From Terrilactibacillus laevilacticus (lineage in GTDB: Bacteria > Bacillota > Bacilli > Bacillales > Sporolactobacillaceae): 64,000 nt of DNA. The position numbers were made by a program, and so were the translations under genes. The notes under the pieces are model-generated. The model was not told the origin of the DNA. It saw nothing but the letters and a program-made list of their open reading frames with translations, and made no database searches. Below, piece by piece: positions 44,798 through 54,761 of this stretch (the stretch's first letter is position 1; each line of letters starts with the position of its first letter). The stretch spans positions 558,001 through 622,000 of the forward strand of contig NZ_VDCY01000001.1 in assembly GCF_006517395.1 (NCBI RefSeq), read 5' to 3'.

Positions 44798-45847
44798 ATG
44801 TCTTATCCCGATGTTAAAGAGACCATGAAATTAATAAAGGATTTAGTATCTATTCCAAGTCCAACAGGCAACACAGGGAAAGTAATTACGTTTGTTGAAG
44901 ATCTTTTACATACATATGGTTATGAAACAGCGCGAAATAACAAAGGCGGTCTTCTCATTACTGTTCCTGGTGCTAATTCGTCCAAGCATCGTTTTTTAAC
45001 GGCTCACGTTGATACGCTAGGCGCCATGGTAAAAGAAATAAAATCAAATGGCAGACTAAAACTATCAATGATTGGTGGTTTTAAATGGAATGCCGTTGAA
45101 GGTGAATATTGTACAATTGAGACCTCCTCAGGAAAAACTTATTCCGGAACGATTCTCATGCATCAACAGTCTGTCCATGTCTACAAAGATGCAGGGGATG
45201 CCGAACGAAGTAGCGAAAACATTGAAGTTCGCATTGATGAAAAAGTAACAAATGAAGAAGACGTCAGGTCTCTAGGGATTGAAGTTGGGGACTTTGTTTC
45301 GTTTGATCCACGTCCTGTAATCACGGAAAGTGGTTTTATTAAATCCCGCCATTTAGATGATAAAGCAAGTGTCGCTATCCTTATTCGTTTATTGAAACAT
45401 TTAAAAGAAGATAACATCACTTTGCCTTATACAACGCATATCCTTATTTCCAATAATGAAGAAATCGGTTATGGGGGAAATTCCAATATTCCACCAGAGA
45501 CAGTGGAATACGTTGCTGTTGATATGGGGGCTTTGGGTGACGGCCAATCTTCAGATGAATACACGGTTTCCATTTGTGCGAAAGATTCAAGTGGTCCCTA
45601 TCACTATGGTTTAAGAAAACATTTTGTAGATCTAGCAAAGGAGAACGATATTGATTATAAAGTGGATATTTATCCTTACTACGGATCTGACGCATCGGCT
45701 GCTATATCAGCTGGAAATGATATTATCCATGGATTAATAGGTGCAGGGATTGAATCTTCCCATGCATTTGAGCGGACTCATCAATCTTCCATTTTAAATA
45801 CGGAAAAATTGGTGTATGCTTATGTTTTATCAGATATGATCAGATAA
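44798..45847 (+). CDS. M42-family aminopeptidase/deblocking peptidase
   Basis: Dinuclear zinc peptidase of 349 residues, M42 family (YsdC/PepA type). The visible metal sites are TAHVDTLGAMV (H68, D70), KSRHLDDKASVAIL near 190, ISNNEEIGYGGNS near 223 with the catalytic glutamates, and the final histidine SSHAFERTHQSSI. Such enzymes remove N-terminal residues from peptides in the cytoplasm. GAAAGGAATG lies before the ATG, and a bidirectional terminator follows. Confidence 0.92.
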   Translation: MSYPDVKETMKLIKDLVSIPSPTGNTGKVITFVEDLLHTYGYETARNNKGGLLITVPGANSSKHRFLTAHVDTLGAMVKEIKSNGRLKLSMIGGFKWNAVEGEYCTIETSSGKTYSGTILMHQQSVHVYKDAGDAERSSENIEVRIDEKVTNEEDVRSLGIEVGDFVSFDPRPVITESGFIKSRHLDDKASVAILIRLLKHLKEDNITLPYTTHILISNNEEIGYGGNSNIPPETVEYVAVDMGALGDGQSSDEYTVSICAKDSSGPYHYGLRKHFVDLAKENDIDYKVDIYPYYGSDASAAISAGNDIIHGLIGAGIESSHAFERTHQSSILNTEKLVYAYVLSDMIR

Positions 45848-45863
45848 CTTTAAAATAATAGAG

Positions 45864-45900
45864 AAAAGCTGGCATCTTTATAAAGGTGTCAGCTTTTTTA
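45864..45900. terminator. terminator between the M42 gene and the MFS gene
   Basis: AAAGCTGGCATC / GGTGTCAGCTTT hairpin with a T run, between convergent genes. Confidence 0.8.
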
Positions 45901-45919
45901 ATCGTAGTAGATTCTTCAA

Positions 45920-47188
45920 TTATCTTGCCGCTTGTTTCGTAGTTATGAATTTTTGAGATCGTGGTCTCGTTGCAATGAAAAATGCATATAAACCGAATAA
46001 TCCTAAACAAAGAAACAAGAAAGCCATCATAATGGAAGGTAAAAAGGCGCCTAGGATAACCCCGACTGAGCTCATTATTTTGGCACCTTGAAATACAAAC
46101 CCGTAAATGGCCATATATGAACCCCGCACATTCTCTTTTGTCAGGTCAGCCACAATGGATTGACATACCGGAACGTACATTAATTCCCCTAATGTTGCAA
46201 CGAGGATGGCAATAAGTAATAAAAACCATAGATTACTAAACCCAAGAACTGTATAACCCAATGTGTAGATGATGATTCCCATATAAAATACACGAAGAGG
46301 TTTGAACTTACTCATCCATTGATTCACAAGGATGGTACAAAGAACAACAAGAACTGTATTTTCAACTCGGATCCAGCTTAACATTTTTAATCCGTCTACG
46401 GATATAAGGCCAAATAGGTTCGCATGAAATTCATTTTGAAGTCGTATAGCGATATAATTATTCGTCTGAAATTCAAGTGAGAGTGCAAGTAAATTGCCAA
46501 GACAAAAAATGAGAAAGTATCTATCTGACATGACATTTCGATAATTATGTCCTATCTCTTTTACGATATCAAGGATATGTTTTGAAGTTGTTTTTTGATT
46601 TCCATTATGGCTCTCTGACATCATCCAGGTGATAACTATGAATATGATACAAGAGGTTAGTGTCAATGTTGCAAATAGAGCAAATCGGTGGGTATGAAAT
46701 AAAAATCCACCGATAATTGTACCAATTGCAATCGATAAATTCGTTGCCCAGTAGTTAATGCTATACATAAAACGTCGATTTTCAGGGGTAGAGACATCTA
46801 TTAGCATCGCTTCTGCAGCAGGATTCATCAGTCCGCTGCTAATATTTTGAACAAGCATCATGATAAAGGTCAGTATTGCAGAAACAAGCCATGGTGAATT
46901 TGCTAATGCCATTAAACCAAAGGCTAGAATTTGAATACCTTGAGCGATAACCATCATTTTTTTACGACCAACCCGATCTGAAACATATCCACCAAATAGA
47001 CTCGTTGTCATAGTTACGATGACATTGAGAAAAATTAATGCTCCCGCTTTAGCCACACCAAATTCGGTTGCAAAATAGATCGCCATAAAGGGAAATACCA
47101 TATTTCCAACAAATCGGGATATGAAAGTTGTTATAATCCGAATTTTGATGTTAGGATGTAATGCCATAAATGATTTCAATCGTGTCAC
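45920..47188 (-). CDS. MFS transporter, divergent to an SgrR-like gene
   Basis: Transporter of 422 residues with twelve predicted spans and the MFS motif A GGYVSDRVGRKKMMV after span 2, with PAAEAMLIDVSTPENRR in the first half. The family contains drug and sugar exporters; the substrate is not evident. AGGAAGTGTGACACG lies upstream of the start. It is divergent, within ~115 bases, from an SgrR-type regulator, which recalls the E. coli sgrR/setA neighbourhood, so a sugar efflux role is possible. Confidence 0.83.
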   Translation of the reverse strand: MTRLKSFMALHPNIKIRIITTFISRFVGNMVFPFMAIYFATEFGVAKAGALIFLNVIVTMTTSLFGGYVSDRVGRKKMMVIAQGIQILAFGLMALANSPWLVSAILTFIMMLVQNISSGLMNPAAEAMLIDVSTPENRRFMYSINYWATNLSIAIGTIIGGFLFHTHRFALFATLTLTSCIIFIVITWMMSESHNGNQKTTSKHILDIVKEIGHNYRNVMSDRYFLIFCLGNLLALSLEFQTNNYIAIRLQNEFHANLFGLISVDGLKMLSWIRVENTVLVVLCTILVNQWMSKFKPLRVFYMGIIIYTLGYTVLGFSNLWFLLLIAILVATLGELMYVPVCQSIVADLTKENVRGSYMAIYGFVFQGAKIMSSVGVILGAFLPSIMMAFLFLCLGLFGLYAFFIATRPRSQKFITTKQAAR

Positions 47189-47303
47189 ACTTCCTTTCTC
47201 TCTGTTTATCTATTTTCATCTAAAAAAAAGAGGAAAAAAAGTGTAGAATTAAAATAAAAGTTTCACCTTTTTGGACATTCTCATAAAAGAAAGGAAAAGG
47301 AAC

Positions 47304-49064
47304 ATGGCATTACTCGATTACTATACAAAACTATATACAGAACTTAACCCAACATCTCCTCAAGCTATTTCAGTAACTATAAGACAATGTGTCTCTTATT
47401 TTCATTGTTCTGACAGAAATACAAAATTAATTATTCGACGACTGCATGAAGAGGGGTATATTTCATGGGAAGCTGGACGTGGTAGAGGGAATACTTCTAA
47501 AATCACTTTTCTTAAGCCTTTAGATAAAGTGATTAAAGATGAGGTTATGCATGATATTCGAGAAGGAAAATTAGATAAAGCCTTACGATTTTTAAATGAA
47601 CATGCCCTTCCAGAAACAATTCTCCATGAATGTCATGGATTATTGCAATCGCATTTTGGGTTTCAAGTTGAAAACCAGAAGGAGAAATCGATTGATATTT
47701 TACGTATTCCGATGCGCCGGCATTTTGCTACACTTGATCCAGCGTTTGCTGCTATTACAAGTGAAGCACATATAAGTCATCAAATATTTGATTGTTTGAT
47801 CAATTATAATGTCGTTACAAATCAATTTGAGGAACATCTTGCCCATAGTTGGACAACAAATGTACCAAAGACAGAGTGGACCTTTTATTTACGAAAAGGG
47901 ATCCTTTTTCATCATGGTAAAGAATGTACATCACAGGATGTAAAGTTTACTTTTCAAAGAATAAGAGATCAGTTGAAGCAAATTCCATGTCGTTGGTATT
48001 TAGATGATCTTGATGAATTTAAAACGATCAACGATTATGCCTTTACTCTTATATTTAGAAAGCCAAAAGGTTTTCTTCTTCACTTATTAAGTTCAATCAA
48101 TTGTGCTATTTTAGCCTCAGATGTTGGTTATGATCATGAGCATAATATTGGAACGAGCCCTTTTCGTATTTTGAAATATGACAAAAAAGGACTTTTGCTT
48201 CATCGATTTGAAAACTATTTTAAGGAGCGAGCTCTTTTAGACCGTATCGAATTATTATTTGCCCCTCATTTAGTAAACAAAATGAAAAGGTATGATGTTC
48301 CGTCATTATCGTCTAAAGAGAAGGGTTATCATGCAAAAGTACATCAGGAAAATGGCTGTAGTTTTCTATTATTTAACTTCCGAGTGAATGGTATTCAAGA
48401 GGATAAAAATGTGAGATGTGCGATTCGTGCATTAATTAATCAGCGGGAGCTTATTTCAAAGCTTAAAGGCAATCGGTTTGCCCCGGCAAGTCGATTTATT
48501 CCTTCACATAGTAAGTTACATCCTAGAGCTCAAGAGACATTTGATGATGCTAAACGATATCTTGTGAATAGTTCATACAACGGAGAAACTTTGCATGTGT
48601 ATTACTTTGATCATAAAGAAACATTAAACGATGCCGTATGGTTGAAGGATAAAGCGGAGAAGATTGGCTTAAATCTATCACTTCATGCTTTCCCGCTGGA
48701 GAATTTTTATGAGCATGAAGTGGAAGAGAAAGCAGACATCCTCTTTTGCGGAGAAGTTCTGGAAGAAAATATGGAACTCGGTCTAGCCAATCTATTTAAA
48801 AATTCGACGAGTTTACTCCGGCGTTTTTTAAATGATGAACAGAGAAAAACACTTGATCACTTGATGCAATTTTTTATTGAAGAACTGGACTCTGAAAAGC
48901 GAATGCAGAAAATTGAAGAGATTGAAAGGTCGCTTACTGAAGACATTAATATTATTTATCTCTATCATAATTTAAGAGAGATGACGTTTCATGCGGCTCT
49001 TGCTGGCATAACACTCAATGCCTTTGGCTGGGCTGATTTTAGCAAGCTTTGGATTAAACCATGA
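47304..49064 (+). CDS. SgrR-family regulator with a solute-binding domain
   Basis: Protein of 586 residues with two parts. The N-terminal winged helix (about 1-105) reads ISVTIRQCVSYFHCSDRNTKLIIRRLHEEGYISWEAGRGRGN, as in SgrR_N. The rest is a periplasmic-binding-protein type 5 domain (LDPAFAAITSEAHISHQIFDCLINYN, WTFYLRKGILFHHGKECTSQDVKFTFQRI) without a signal peptide, so it acts inside the cell as a ligand sensor. ATG 47304 has AAAGGAAAAGGAAC upstream; a TTG at 47271 is an in-frame alternative. It probably controls the divergent MFS gene. Confidence 0.85.
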   Translation: MALLDYYTKLYTELNPTSPQAISVTIRQCVSYFHCSDRNTKLIIRRLHEEGYISWEAGRGRGNTSKITFLKPLDKVIKDEVMHDIREGKLDKALRFLNEHALPETILHECHGLLQSHFGFQVENQKEKSIDILRIPMRRHFATLDPAFAAITSEAHISHQIFDCLINYNVVTNQFEEHLAHSWTTNVPKTEWTFYLRKGILFHHGKECTSQDVKFTFQRIRDQLKQIPCRWYLDDLDEFKTINDYAFTLIFRKPKGFLLHLLSSINCAILASDVGYDHEHNIGTSPFRILKYDKKGLLLHRFENYFKERALLDRIELLFAPHLVNKMKRYDVPSLSSKEKGYHAKVHQENGCSFLLFNFRVNGIQEDKNVRCAIRALINQRELISKLKGNRFAPASRFIPSHSKLHPRAQETFDDAKRYLVNSSYNGETLHVYYFDHKETLNDAVWLKDKAEKIGLNLSLHAFPLENFYEHEVEEKADILFCGEVLEENMELGLANLFKNSTSLLRRFLNDEQRKTLDHLMQFFIEELDSEKRMQKIEEIERSLTEDINIIYLYHNLREMTFHAALAGITLNAFGWADFSKLWIKP

Positions 49065-49175
49065 GAGGATCATTGAAAATAAAAAAAGAGTTGTTCATCG
49101 TGTGTTCATAAAACGAGCGTACAATAACTCGAGATGAATAGGAGAAGTCAATGGATTTTGATTGGAGGAACAACA

Positions 49176-50915
49176 ATGCTAAAATTGTCAAAGTATTTAC
49201 TCCCTTATAAGTGGTCGATTGTTTTTACGATCATGTTCGTTTTTTTACAATCACTGGCTAATTTATATCTACCAACTTTGATGTCAGATATTGTTGACAC
49301 TGGGATCGTAAATGGAAATATCGGTTATATTTTAAAAATGGGAATTTATATGCTGCTTATCACGCTTGTGGCAGGAGCTTTCACCATTATAGCCAATTAT
49401 TTGTCTGCACAGGTGGCGTCTCGATTTGGCAGAGACATCCGTTATCGAATGTTTTCTCATATTGAATCTTTTTCATTAAGTGAATTCGACGATTTAGGAA
49501 CAGCATCTTTAATTACACGTTCGACAAATGATATTTCTCAAGTTGAACAAGTTTTTCTTATGATTTTAAAATTAATGATTATGGCACCGCTCATGTGTAT
49601 TGGTGGGATTATTATGGCTTTTTATAGTGATGCCAAACTTTCACTTGTTCTTGTCATGGCCATACCTGTCATCGTCGTGACTATTTTACTCATTGCAAGA
49701 CGGGGCATCCCTTTGTTTAAACAAATACAAAAGAAAATGGACCGCCTTAATTTGGTTTTACGTGAAGGGTTAACTGGTATACGTGTTGTACGTTCATTCA
49801 ATCGAGTAGATGATGAACTCAAGCGTTTTGATCAAGCCAATCAAGACATGACCATCACAAGCGTCAAAGTGCAAAAAATAATGGCTGCGATGATGCCGAT
49901 GATGATGCTGATTATGAATGTGTCAACGATTGCTATTGTCTGGTTCGGTGGTCTTAGAATTAGTCATGGTGCCATGCAAGTCGGGGATCTTATGGCTTTT
50001 ATACAATATGCCATGCAAATCATGTTTTCTCTTATGATGGGAGCCATGCTTTTTATCATGATACCTAGAGGTCAGGCTTCATCTGTTCGGATTAATGAAG
50101 TTTTGGCTACAAAGCCCGATATTACAGATGTTTTAGCGAAAAAAACACAGAATGTAAGTGACATTCCCAATCGCGGTGCTATTGAGTTTAAACACGTCAC
50201 CTTTCGATATGAAGGGGCGGAAAATCCCGCCGTTATCGATTTGAACTTCACAGCCAATCCTGGTGAAACAACAGCCATAATTGGTGGAACCGGAGCTGGT
50301 AAATCGACCATTATGAATTTAATTCCTCGTTTTTATGATATTGAAGACGGTGAAATCCTCGTCGATGGATACAACATTGCAACCATGAAAATCGAAAGCC
50401 TTCGTCAAATGATTGGCTACGTTCCACAAAAATCCGTACTTTTTACTGGTACAGTTAAAGATAATATTCGTTACGGTAAGGAAGATGCAACAGATGATGA
50501 AATTAAGCAAGCTGCTAAGATGGCTGAAGCGGATAGTTTTATTCAGGATATGAAGGATGGATATGATTCTTTACTAGCTCAAGGCGGGAAAAATGTATCT
50601 GGGGGTCAAAAGCAACGTTTATCCATTGCACGTGCGATTGTCAAAAGACCCTTAATTTATCTCTTTGATGATAGTTTTTCAGCGCTTGATTATAAAACGG
50701 ATGCAAAATTAAGAAAAGCCCTTAAATCCATTACAGCAACGTCAACAACGATTATCGTGGCTCAGCGTATAAGTACGGTCATTGATGCAGATAAAATAAT
50801 TGTCTTAGATGAAGGGACGATAGCGGGCATCGGTACTCATGAGTCATTGATGGATACCTGTCAGGTTTATCGAGAAATTGTATCGTCTCAAGTGGATAAG
50901 GAGGAACTAGCATGA
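49176..50915 (+). CDS. ABC exporter half-transporter with degenerate ATPase site
   Basis: Half-transporter of 579 residues: six membrane spans, then an ATPase domain. It has Walker A GGTGAGKST, signature VSGGQKQRLSIARA, Walker B LIYLFDDSFSALD, and H-loop replaced by QR (VAQRIST). The residue after the Walker B aspartate is Asp rather than catalytic Glu, the mark of the degenerate site in heterodimeric exporters such as BmrCD and TM287/288. ATG 49176 has TTGGAGG upstream; an in-frame ATG at 49134 would add 14 residues. The stop overlaps the start of the partner gene. It resembles B. subtilis YfiB. Confidence 0.9.
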   Translation: MLKLSKYLLPYKWSIVFTIMFVFLQSLANLYLPTLMSDIVDTGIVNGNIGYILKMGIYMLLITLVAGAFTIIANYLSAQVASRFGRDIRYRMFSHIESFSLSEFDDLGTASLITRSTNDISQVEQVFLMILKLMIMAPLMCIGGIIMAFYSDAKLSLVLVMAIPVIVVTILLIARRGIPLFKQIQKKMDRLNLVLREGLTGIRVVRSFNRVDDELKRFDQANQDMTITSVKVQKIMAAMMPMMMLIMNVSTIAIVWFGGLRISHGAMQVGDLMAFIQYAMQIMFSLMMGAMLFIMIPRGQASSVRINEVLATKPDITDVLAKKTQNVSDIPNRGAIEFKHVTFRYEGAENPAVIDLNFTANPGETTAIIGGTGAGKSTIMNLIPRFYDIEDGEILVDGYNIATMKIESLRQMIGYVPQKSVLFTGTVKDNIRYGKEDATDDEIKQAAKMAEADSFIQDMKDGYDSLLAQGGKNVSGGQKQRLSIARAIVKRPLIYLFDDSFSALDYKTDAKLRKALKSITATSTTIIVAQRISTVIDADKIIVLDEGTIAGIGTHESLMDTCQVYREIVSSQVDKEELA

Positions 50916-52795
50916 GTAAGGATTCAAAACGTGGGGGTATTCGTCCCGGAGGGTTTGGTCATCACGGGTCTCATCGAGGGATGCCTAAACAAAAAGCGAA
51001 GGATTTTAAAGGAACACTAGTGCGCTTCCTTGGTTATTTAAAACCACATCGGAGCATTTTAGTTATCGTGTTTTTCACGGCTATATTAAGCACAATTTTC
51101 TCTATTGTTGCTCCCAAAATGCTAGGCATGGCCACAACGAAATTGTTTGAAGGGGTCATGATGAAAATAAAAGGTGTTCCAAATGCATCCATTGATTTTC
51201 ATTTTATTGGTCGAATTTTGATTACTCTGCTTGTATTCTATCTCATTAGTTCATTATTCATGTATCTGATGCAATATTTAATGAGCGGTGTTGCACAAAA
51301 AATAGTCTATGTCCTTCGTAAACAAATAGATGAAAAAATTTCGAGATTACCTCTTAGCTACTTTGACAAAAGAACACATGGCGAAGTCCTCAGCCGTGCT
51401 GTTAATGATACTGAGAATATCAGTAATACTTTGCAGCAAGGTTTGACGACGGCCATTACCTCACTCGTAACGTTTATTGGTGTGATTGTGATGATGCTAT
51501 CAATCAATGTCCTACTAACCGTTCTTTTGATTCTAACGATACCGTTAAGTTTTATTGGGATAAAGTGGATTTCAGGTAAATCTCAGGCTCATTTTATTCA
51601 GCAGCAAAAGCAAATTGGGAACTTAAATGGTCATGTTGAAGAAATGTTCACAGGTCACCAGGTTGTTAAAGCTTTTGGACGTGAAAAACAGGCAATTGAA
51701 AAGTTTGAGACGATCAACAATACACTTTATCATTCAGCCTGGCGAGCACAATTCTTGTCTGGAATTATGATGCCGTTGATCATGTTTACATCGAATATCG
51801 GTTATGTGTTAATCTCTGTGGTTGGCGGGATTTTGGTCACGAAGAGGATGATAGAAATTGGTGATATTCAGGCATTTATTCAATATGCTCGTCAATTTAC
51901 ACAGCCGCTAACGCAAATCGCCAATATTTCAAATTTAATTCAATCCACAATGGCATCAGCAGAACGTGTGTTTGAAGTGCTAGACGAAAAGGAGAATATT
52001 CCAGATCGGAAAGATGTAAAAGTCTTATCGTATCCCAAAGGTCATGTGCGGTTTGAAAATGTTTCATTTCGTTATAAGGAAGAAGAAGCGCTTATTGAAG
52101 ATATGACGATTGAAGCAAAAGCAGGTCAATCTGTTGCGATTGTTGGACCAACAGGTGCAGGAAAAACAACTCTTGTCAATTTATTAATGCGCTTTTATGA
52201 GCTCAGATCGGGGCACATTTTCATCGATGGCATCGATATTACGGATATGAAGAGGCAAGACTTACATCAATTATTTGGTATGGTCCTTCAAGAGACTTGG
52301 TTATTCAAAGGGACGATTCGAGACAATATAGGCTATGGAAAACAAGGAGCAAGTGAAGAAGATATTATCGCAGCTGCAAAAGCAGCCAATGCAGATCATT
52401 TTATCCGAACCCTGCCTGATGGCTATGATACCATTTTAAATGAAGAGGGATCTAATATTTCTCAAGGACAGAAACAACTCTTAACTATTGCGAGAGCGAT
52501 TTTAGCGAACCCAGCAATACTTATTCTTGATGAAGCAACAAGTAGTGTTGATACACGGACGGAAATGCACATTCAACAGGCCATGAATCAATTAATGAAG
52601 GATAGAACCAGTTTTATCATTGCACACCGATTATCAACGATTCAAGATGCTGATCTGATTCTTGTGATGGATAAAGGGCGTGTCATTGAACAAGGAACTC
52701 ACAAGTTTCTTCTTGAAAAAGGTGGATTCTATGCAGAACTATATCGTAGTCAGTTTTCTGAATCTGATTCGTTCACTGAGTTAAAATCAATTTGA
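50912..52795 (+). CDS. ABC exporter half-transporter, catalytic partner
   Basis: Second half-transporter of 627 residues with a glycine-rich basic N-terminus and six spans. Its ATPase domain has Walker A GPTGAGKTT, a changed signature ISQGQKQLLTIARA, Walker B AILILDEATSSVDT with the catalytic Glu, and H-loop IIAHRLST. Its intact Glu and H-loop complement the degenerate site of the upstream protein, as expected for a heterodimer. It starts within the stop of the preceding gene (ATGA), giving one translation unit. It resembles B. subtilis YfiC. Substrates of such pumps are drugs or lipids; none can be named here. Confidence 0.9.
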   Translation: MSKDSKRGGIRPGGFGHHGSHRGMPKQKAKDFKGTLVRFLGYLKPHRSILVIVFFTAILSTIFSIVAPKMLGMATTKLFEGVMMKIKGVPNASIDFHFIGRILITLLVFYLISSLFMYLMQYLMSGVAQKIVYVLRKQIDEKISRLPLSYFDKRTHGEVLSRAVNDTENISNTLQQGLTTAITSLVTFIGVIVMMLSINVLLTVLLILTIPLSFIGIKWISGKSQAHFIQQQKQIGNLNGHVEEMFTGHQVVKAFGREKQAIEKFETINNTLYHSAWRAQFLSGIMMPLIMFTSNIGYVLISVVGGILVTKRMIEIGDIQAFIQYARQFTQPLTQIANISNLIQSTMASAERVFEVLDEKENIPDRKDVKVLSYPKGHVRFENVSFRYKEEEALIEDMTIEAKAGQSVAIVGPTGAGKTTLVNLLMRFYELRSGHIFIDGIDITDMKRQDLHQLFGMVLQETWLFKGTIRDNIGYGKQGASEEDIIAAAKAANADHFIRTLPDGYDTILNEEGSNISQGQKQLLTIARAILANPAILILDEATSSVDTRTEMHIQQAMNQLMKDRTSFIIAHRLSTIQDADLILVMDKGRVIEQGTHKFLLEKGGFYAELYRSQFSESDSFTELKSI

Positions 52796-52825
52796 TGGAT
52801 TTCTTTATGTAAAGGATTGATGTAT

Positions 52826-53512
52826 ATGAATGAAGTTATTGGATTAGTAGTTGATGACGATCCAAATATCCGTGAGCTTGCTGGCTTATTTTTAAAAAAA
52901 GAAGGTTTCACTATCATTGAAGCCGCAAATGGAAGAGAAGCCTTAAATTGCTTTGAAAAACAACCGATAGATTTTGTGATTTTGGATGTGATGATGCCAG
53001 ATACGGATGGATTTGAAGCTTGTCAGGAAATTAGACATTACTATGGAGATGACCTGCCCATTTTAATGCTGACAGCTAAAGGTGAAACCGTTCATAAAAT
53101 AAAAGGGTTCCAACTGGGTGCCGACGATTATTTGGTTAAACCATTTGATCCCCTCGAACTTGTTGCTCGAATCAAAGCATTATTAAAACGATATCACATT
53201 TTAACATCTCAAATCATTCAACTAGGTCAAGTTAAAATAGATCTTCACTCGCATCAAGTCAAAATAAATGACCGATTTATTCAGATTCCACTTAAGGAAT
53301 TTGAGCTTTTGTCCAAATTAGCGAGCTCACCAGGAAAGACATTTTCTCGAGAGCAATTGATTGAAGAAGTATGGGGATTTGATTATGAAGGGGATGAACG
53401 TACCGTTGATGTACACGTCAAGCGGCTAAGAGAACGGTTTCCGAAAGAAGATTATCCGTTTTGGATTACAACAGTTAGAGGTCTTGGTTATCGTTTTGAG
53501 GTTGCCGAATGA
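52826..53512 (+). CDS. OmpR-family response regulator
   Basis: Regulator of 228 residues. The receiver domain has the acidic pair D10-D12, phosphorylated D54 in VILDVMMPD, T in LTAKG and K in LVKPFD. The C-terminal winged helix ends GDERTVDVHVKRLRERF and RGLGYRFE. It starts about 30 bases after the ABC exporter gene. I choose ATG 52826, 10 bases after AAAGG. It is followed by its sensor kinase (ATGA overlap), so exporter, regulator and kinase are likely one operon. Confidence 0.92.
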   Translation: MNEVIGLVVDDDPNIRELAGLFLKKEGFTIIEAANGREALNCFEKQPIDFVILDVMMPDTDGFEACQEIRHYYGDDLPILMLTAKGETVHKIKGFQLGADDYLVKPFDPLELVARIKALLKRYHILTSQIIQLGQVKIDLHSHQVKINDRFIQIPLKEFELLSKLASSPGKTFSREQLIEEVWGFDYEGDERTVDVHVKRLRERFPKEDYPFWITTVRGLGYRFEVAE

Positions 53513-54594
53513 AAAAGATCAAAGAACACCTTCATATTATTAAATGGATAATATTGGTTAATGTGTGCCTTATTTGTCTTTGGATATTGACTTATTGGTT
53601 AACTTTTTCAATCTACTATGCCTTTGGATTTTGGCCATACGAATGGATTAGGAGCATAATAACTGCTTTTTTGGGGTTTTTTATCTTTGGGATATTAATT
53701 AATATTTTAGGACGATGGCGAAAGAAGAAACATGAAAACGTGTGGGCAATTATCATTAATGCCTTAAAAGAGATGTCGAAAGGAAATTTTAATGTAACGG
53801 TGAATTGGCCGCATGGTAAAAATACACCCGGTCCATTTTCAGAATTGATCTCAAATATTAATAAAATGGCGCAAGATCTTGGTCAGATTGAAAAGTTAAG
53901 ACAAGAATTTATCTCCAATGTTTCACATGAAATCCAATCCCCATTAACGTCTATTGGAGGTTTCGCTAGAGCTTTATCTGACGATGATTTATCAAAAGAA
54001 GATCGGCGACACTATTTAAGTATTATAGAGATGGAGACCCAGCGTTTATCAAAATTAAGTGATAATCTCCTGAAATTGACAGCTTTAGAGTCCGAGCAAC
54101 AGCCATTTGAACCTCGGGATTATCGTCTGGATAAGCAATTAAGGCACATTATTTTATCGTGTGAGCCGCAGTGGAGTAAGAAAGATTTACAGCTTGATAT
54201 TGATTTAGACGAAGTGTTCATCTTTTCTGATGAAGAATTGATGAGTCATGTATGGATAAATCTTATACGAAATAGCATAAAATTCACTGAAGAAAAGGGC
54301 TCTTTGTCTATCTATTTATCTCAAGACGCAGAGTTCGCTAAAATCTGTATAAGTGATACCGGAATCGGTATCAGTAGAGAAGACCAATTGCATTTATTTG
54401 AACGTTTTTTCAAAGCTGATAAATCTCGTAATCGAGCAGCGGGAGGAAATGGACTTGGTCTGTCTATTGTCAAAAAAATTATAGATATGCATAAAGGATC
54501 TATTGAGGTCGAAAGTGAACTAGGAAAAGGGACCTCGTTTACGATATTAGTGCCAAAAAAAATGAAGTATGATAAACGTTCTGAAAAAAGATAA
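53509..54594 (+). CDS. membrane sensor histidine kinase
   Basis: Kinase of 361 residues. Two membrane spans (about 10-32 and 46-68) are close together, with almost no extracellular loop, so the signal may be sensed in the membrane, as in intramembrane-sensing kinases. A HAMP-like linker leads to the H box FISNVSHEIQSPLTS (H140), then N box LIRNSIKF, G1 ISDTGIGIS, F/G2 NGLGLSIVKKI. The start overlaps the response regulator stop by four bases. The upstream exporter is the likely regulated target. Confidence 0.91.
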   Translation: MKKIKEHLHIIKWIILVNVCLICLWILTYWLTFSIYYAFGFWPYEWIRSIITAFLGFFIFGILINILGRWRKKKHENVWAIIINALKEMSKGNFNVTVNWPHGKNTPGPFSELISNINKMAQDLGQIEKLRQEFISNVSHEIQSPLTSIGGFARALSDDDLSKEDRRHYLSIIEMETQRLSKLSDNLLKLTALESEQQPFEPRDYRLDKQLRHIILSCEPQWSKKDLQLDIDLDEVFIFSDEELMSHVWINLIRNSIKFTEEKGSLSIYLSQDAEFAKICISDTGIGISREDQLHLFERFFKADKSRNRAAGGNGLGLSIVKKIIDMHKGSIEVESELGKGTSFTILVPKKMKYDKRSEKR

Positions 54595-54618
54595 GGTCAT
54601 TGACTTTATCTTTTTTTG
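54584..54618 (+). terminator. terminator of the kinase operon
   Basis: AAAAAAGATAAGG / CTTTATCTTTTTTT hairpin ending in a T run; it overlaps the end of the kinase gene. Confidence 0.8.
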
Positions 54619-54761
54619 GTTCTTAACAGTCAGATTGTTATATTAATTGAGTCTCGTATGACTATCAAAAATTTAGAATGTTTGTTATAATTTAAATAGG
54701 ATGGATATTGAGTTAAATAATGGAAATATAGTCTGTGTCCATTAGAGTAGGTGACTATAAT

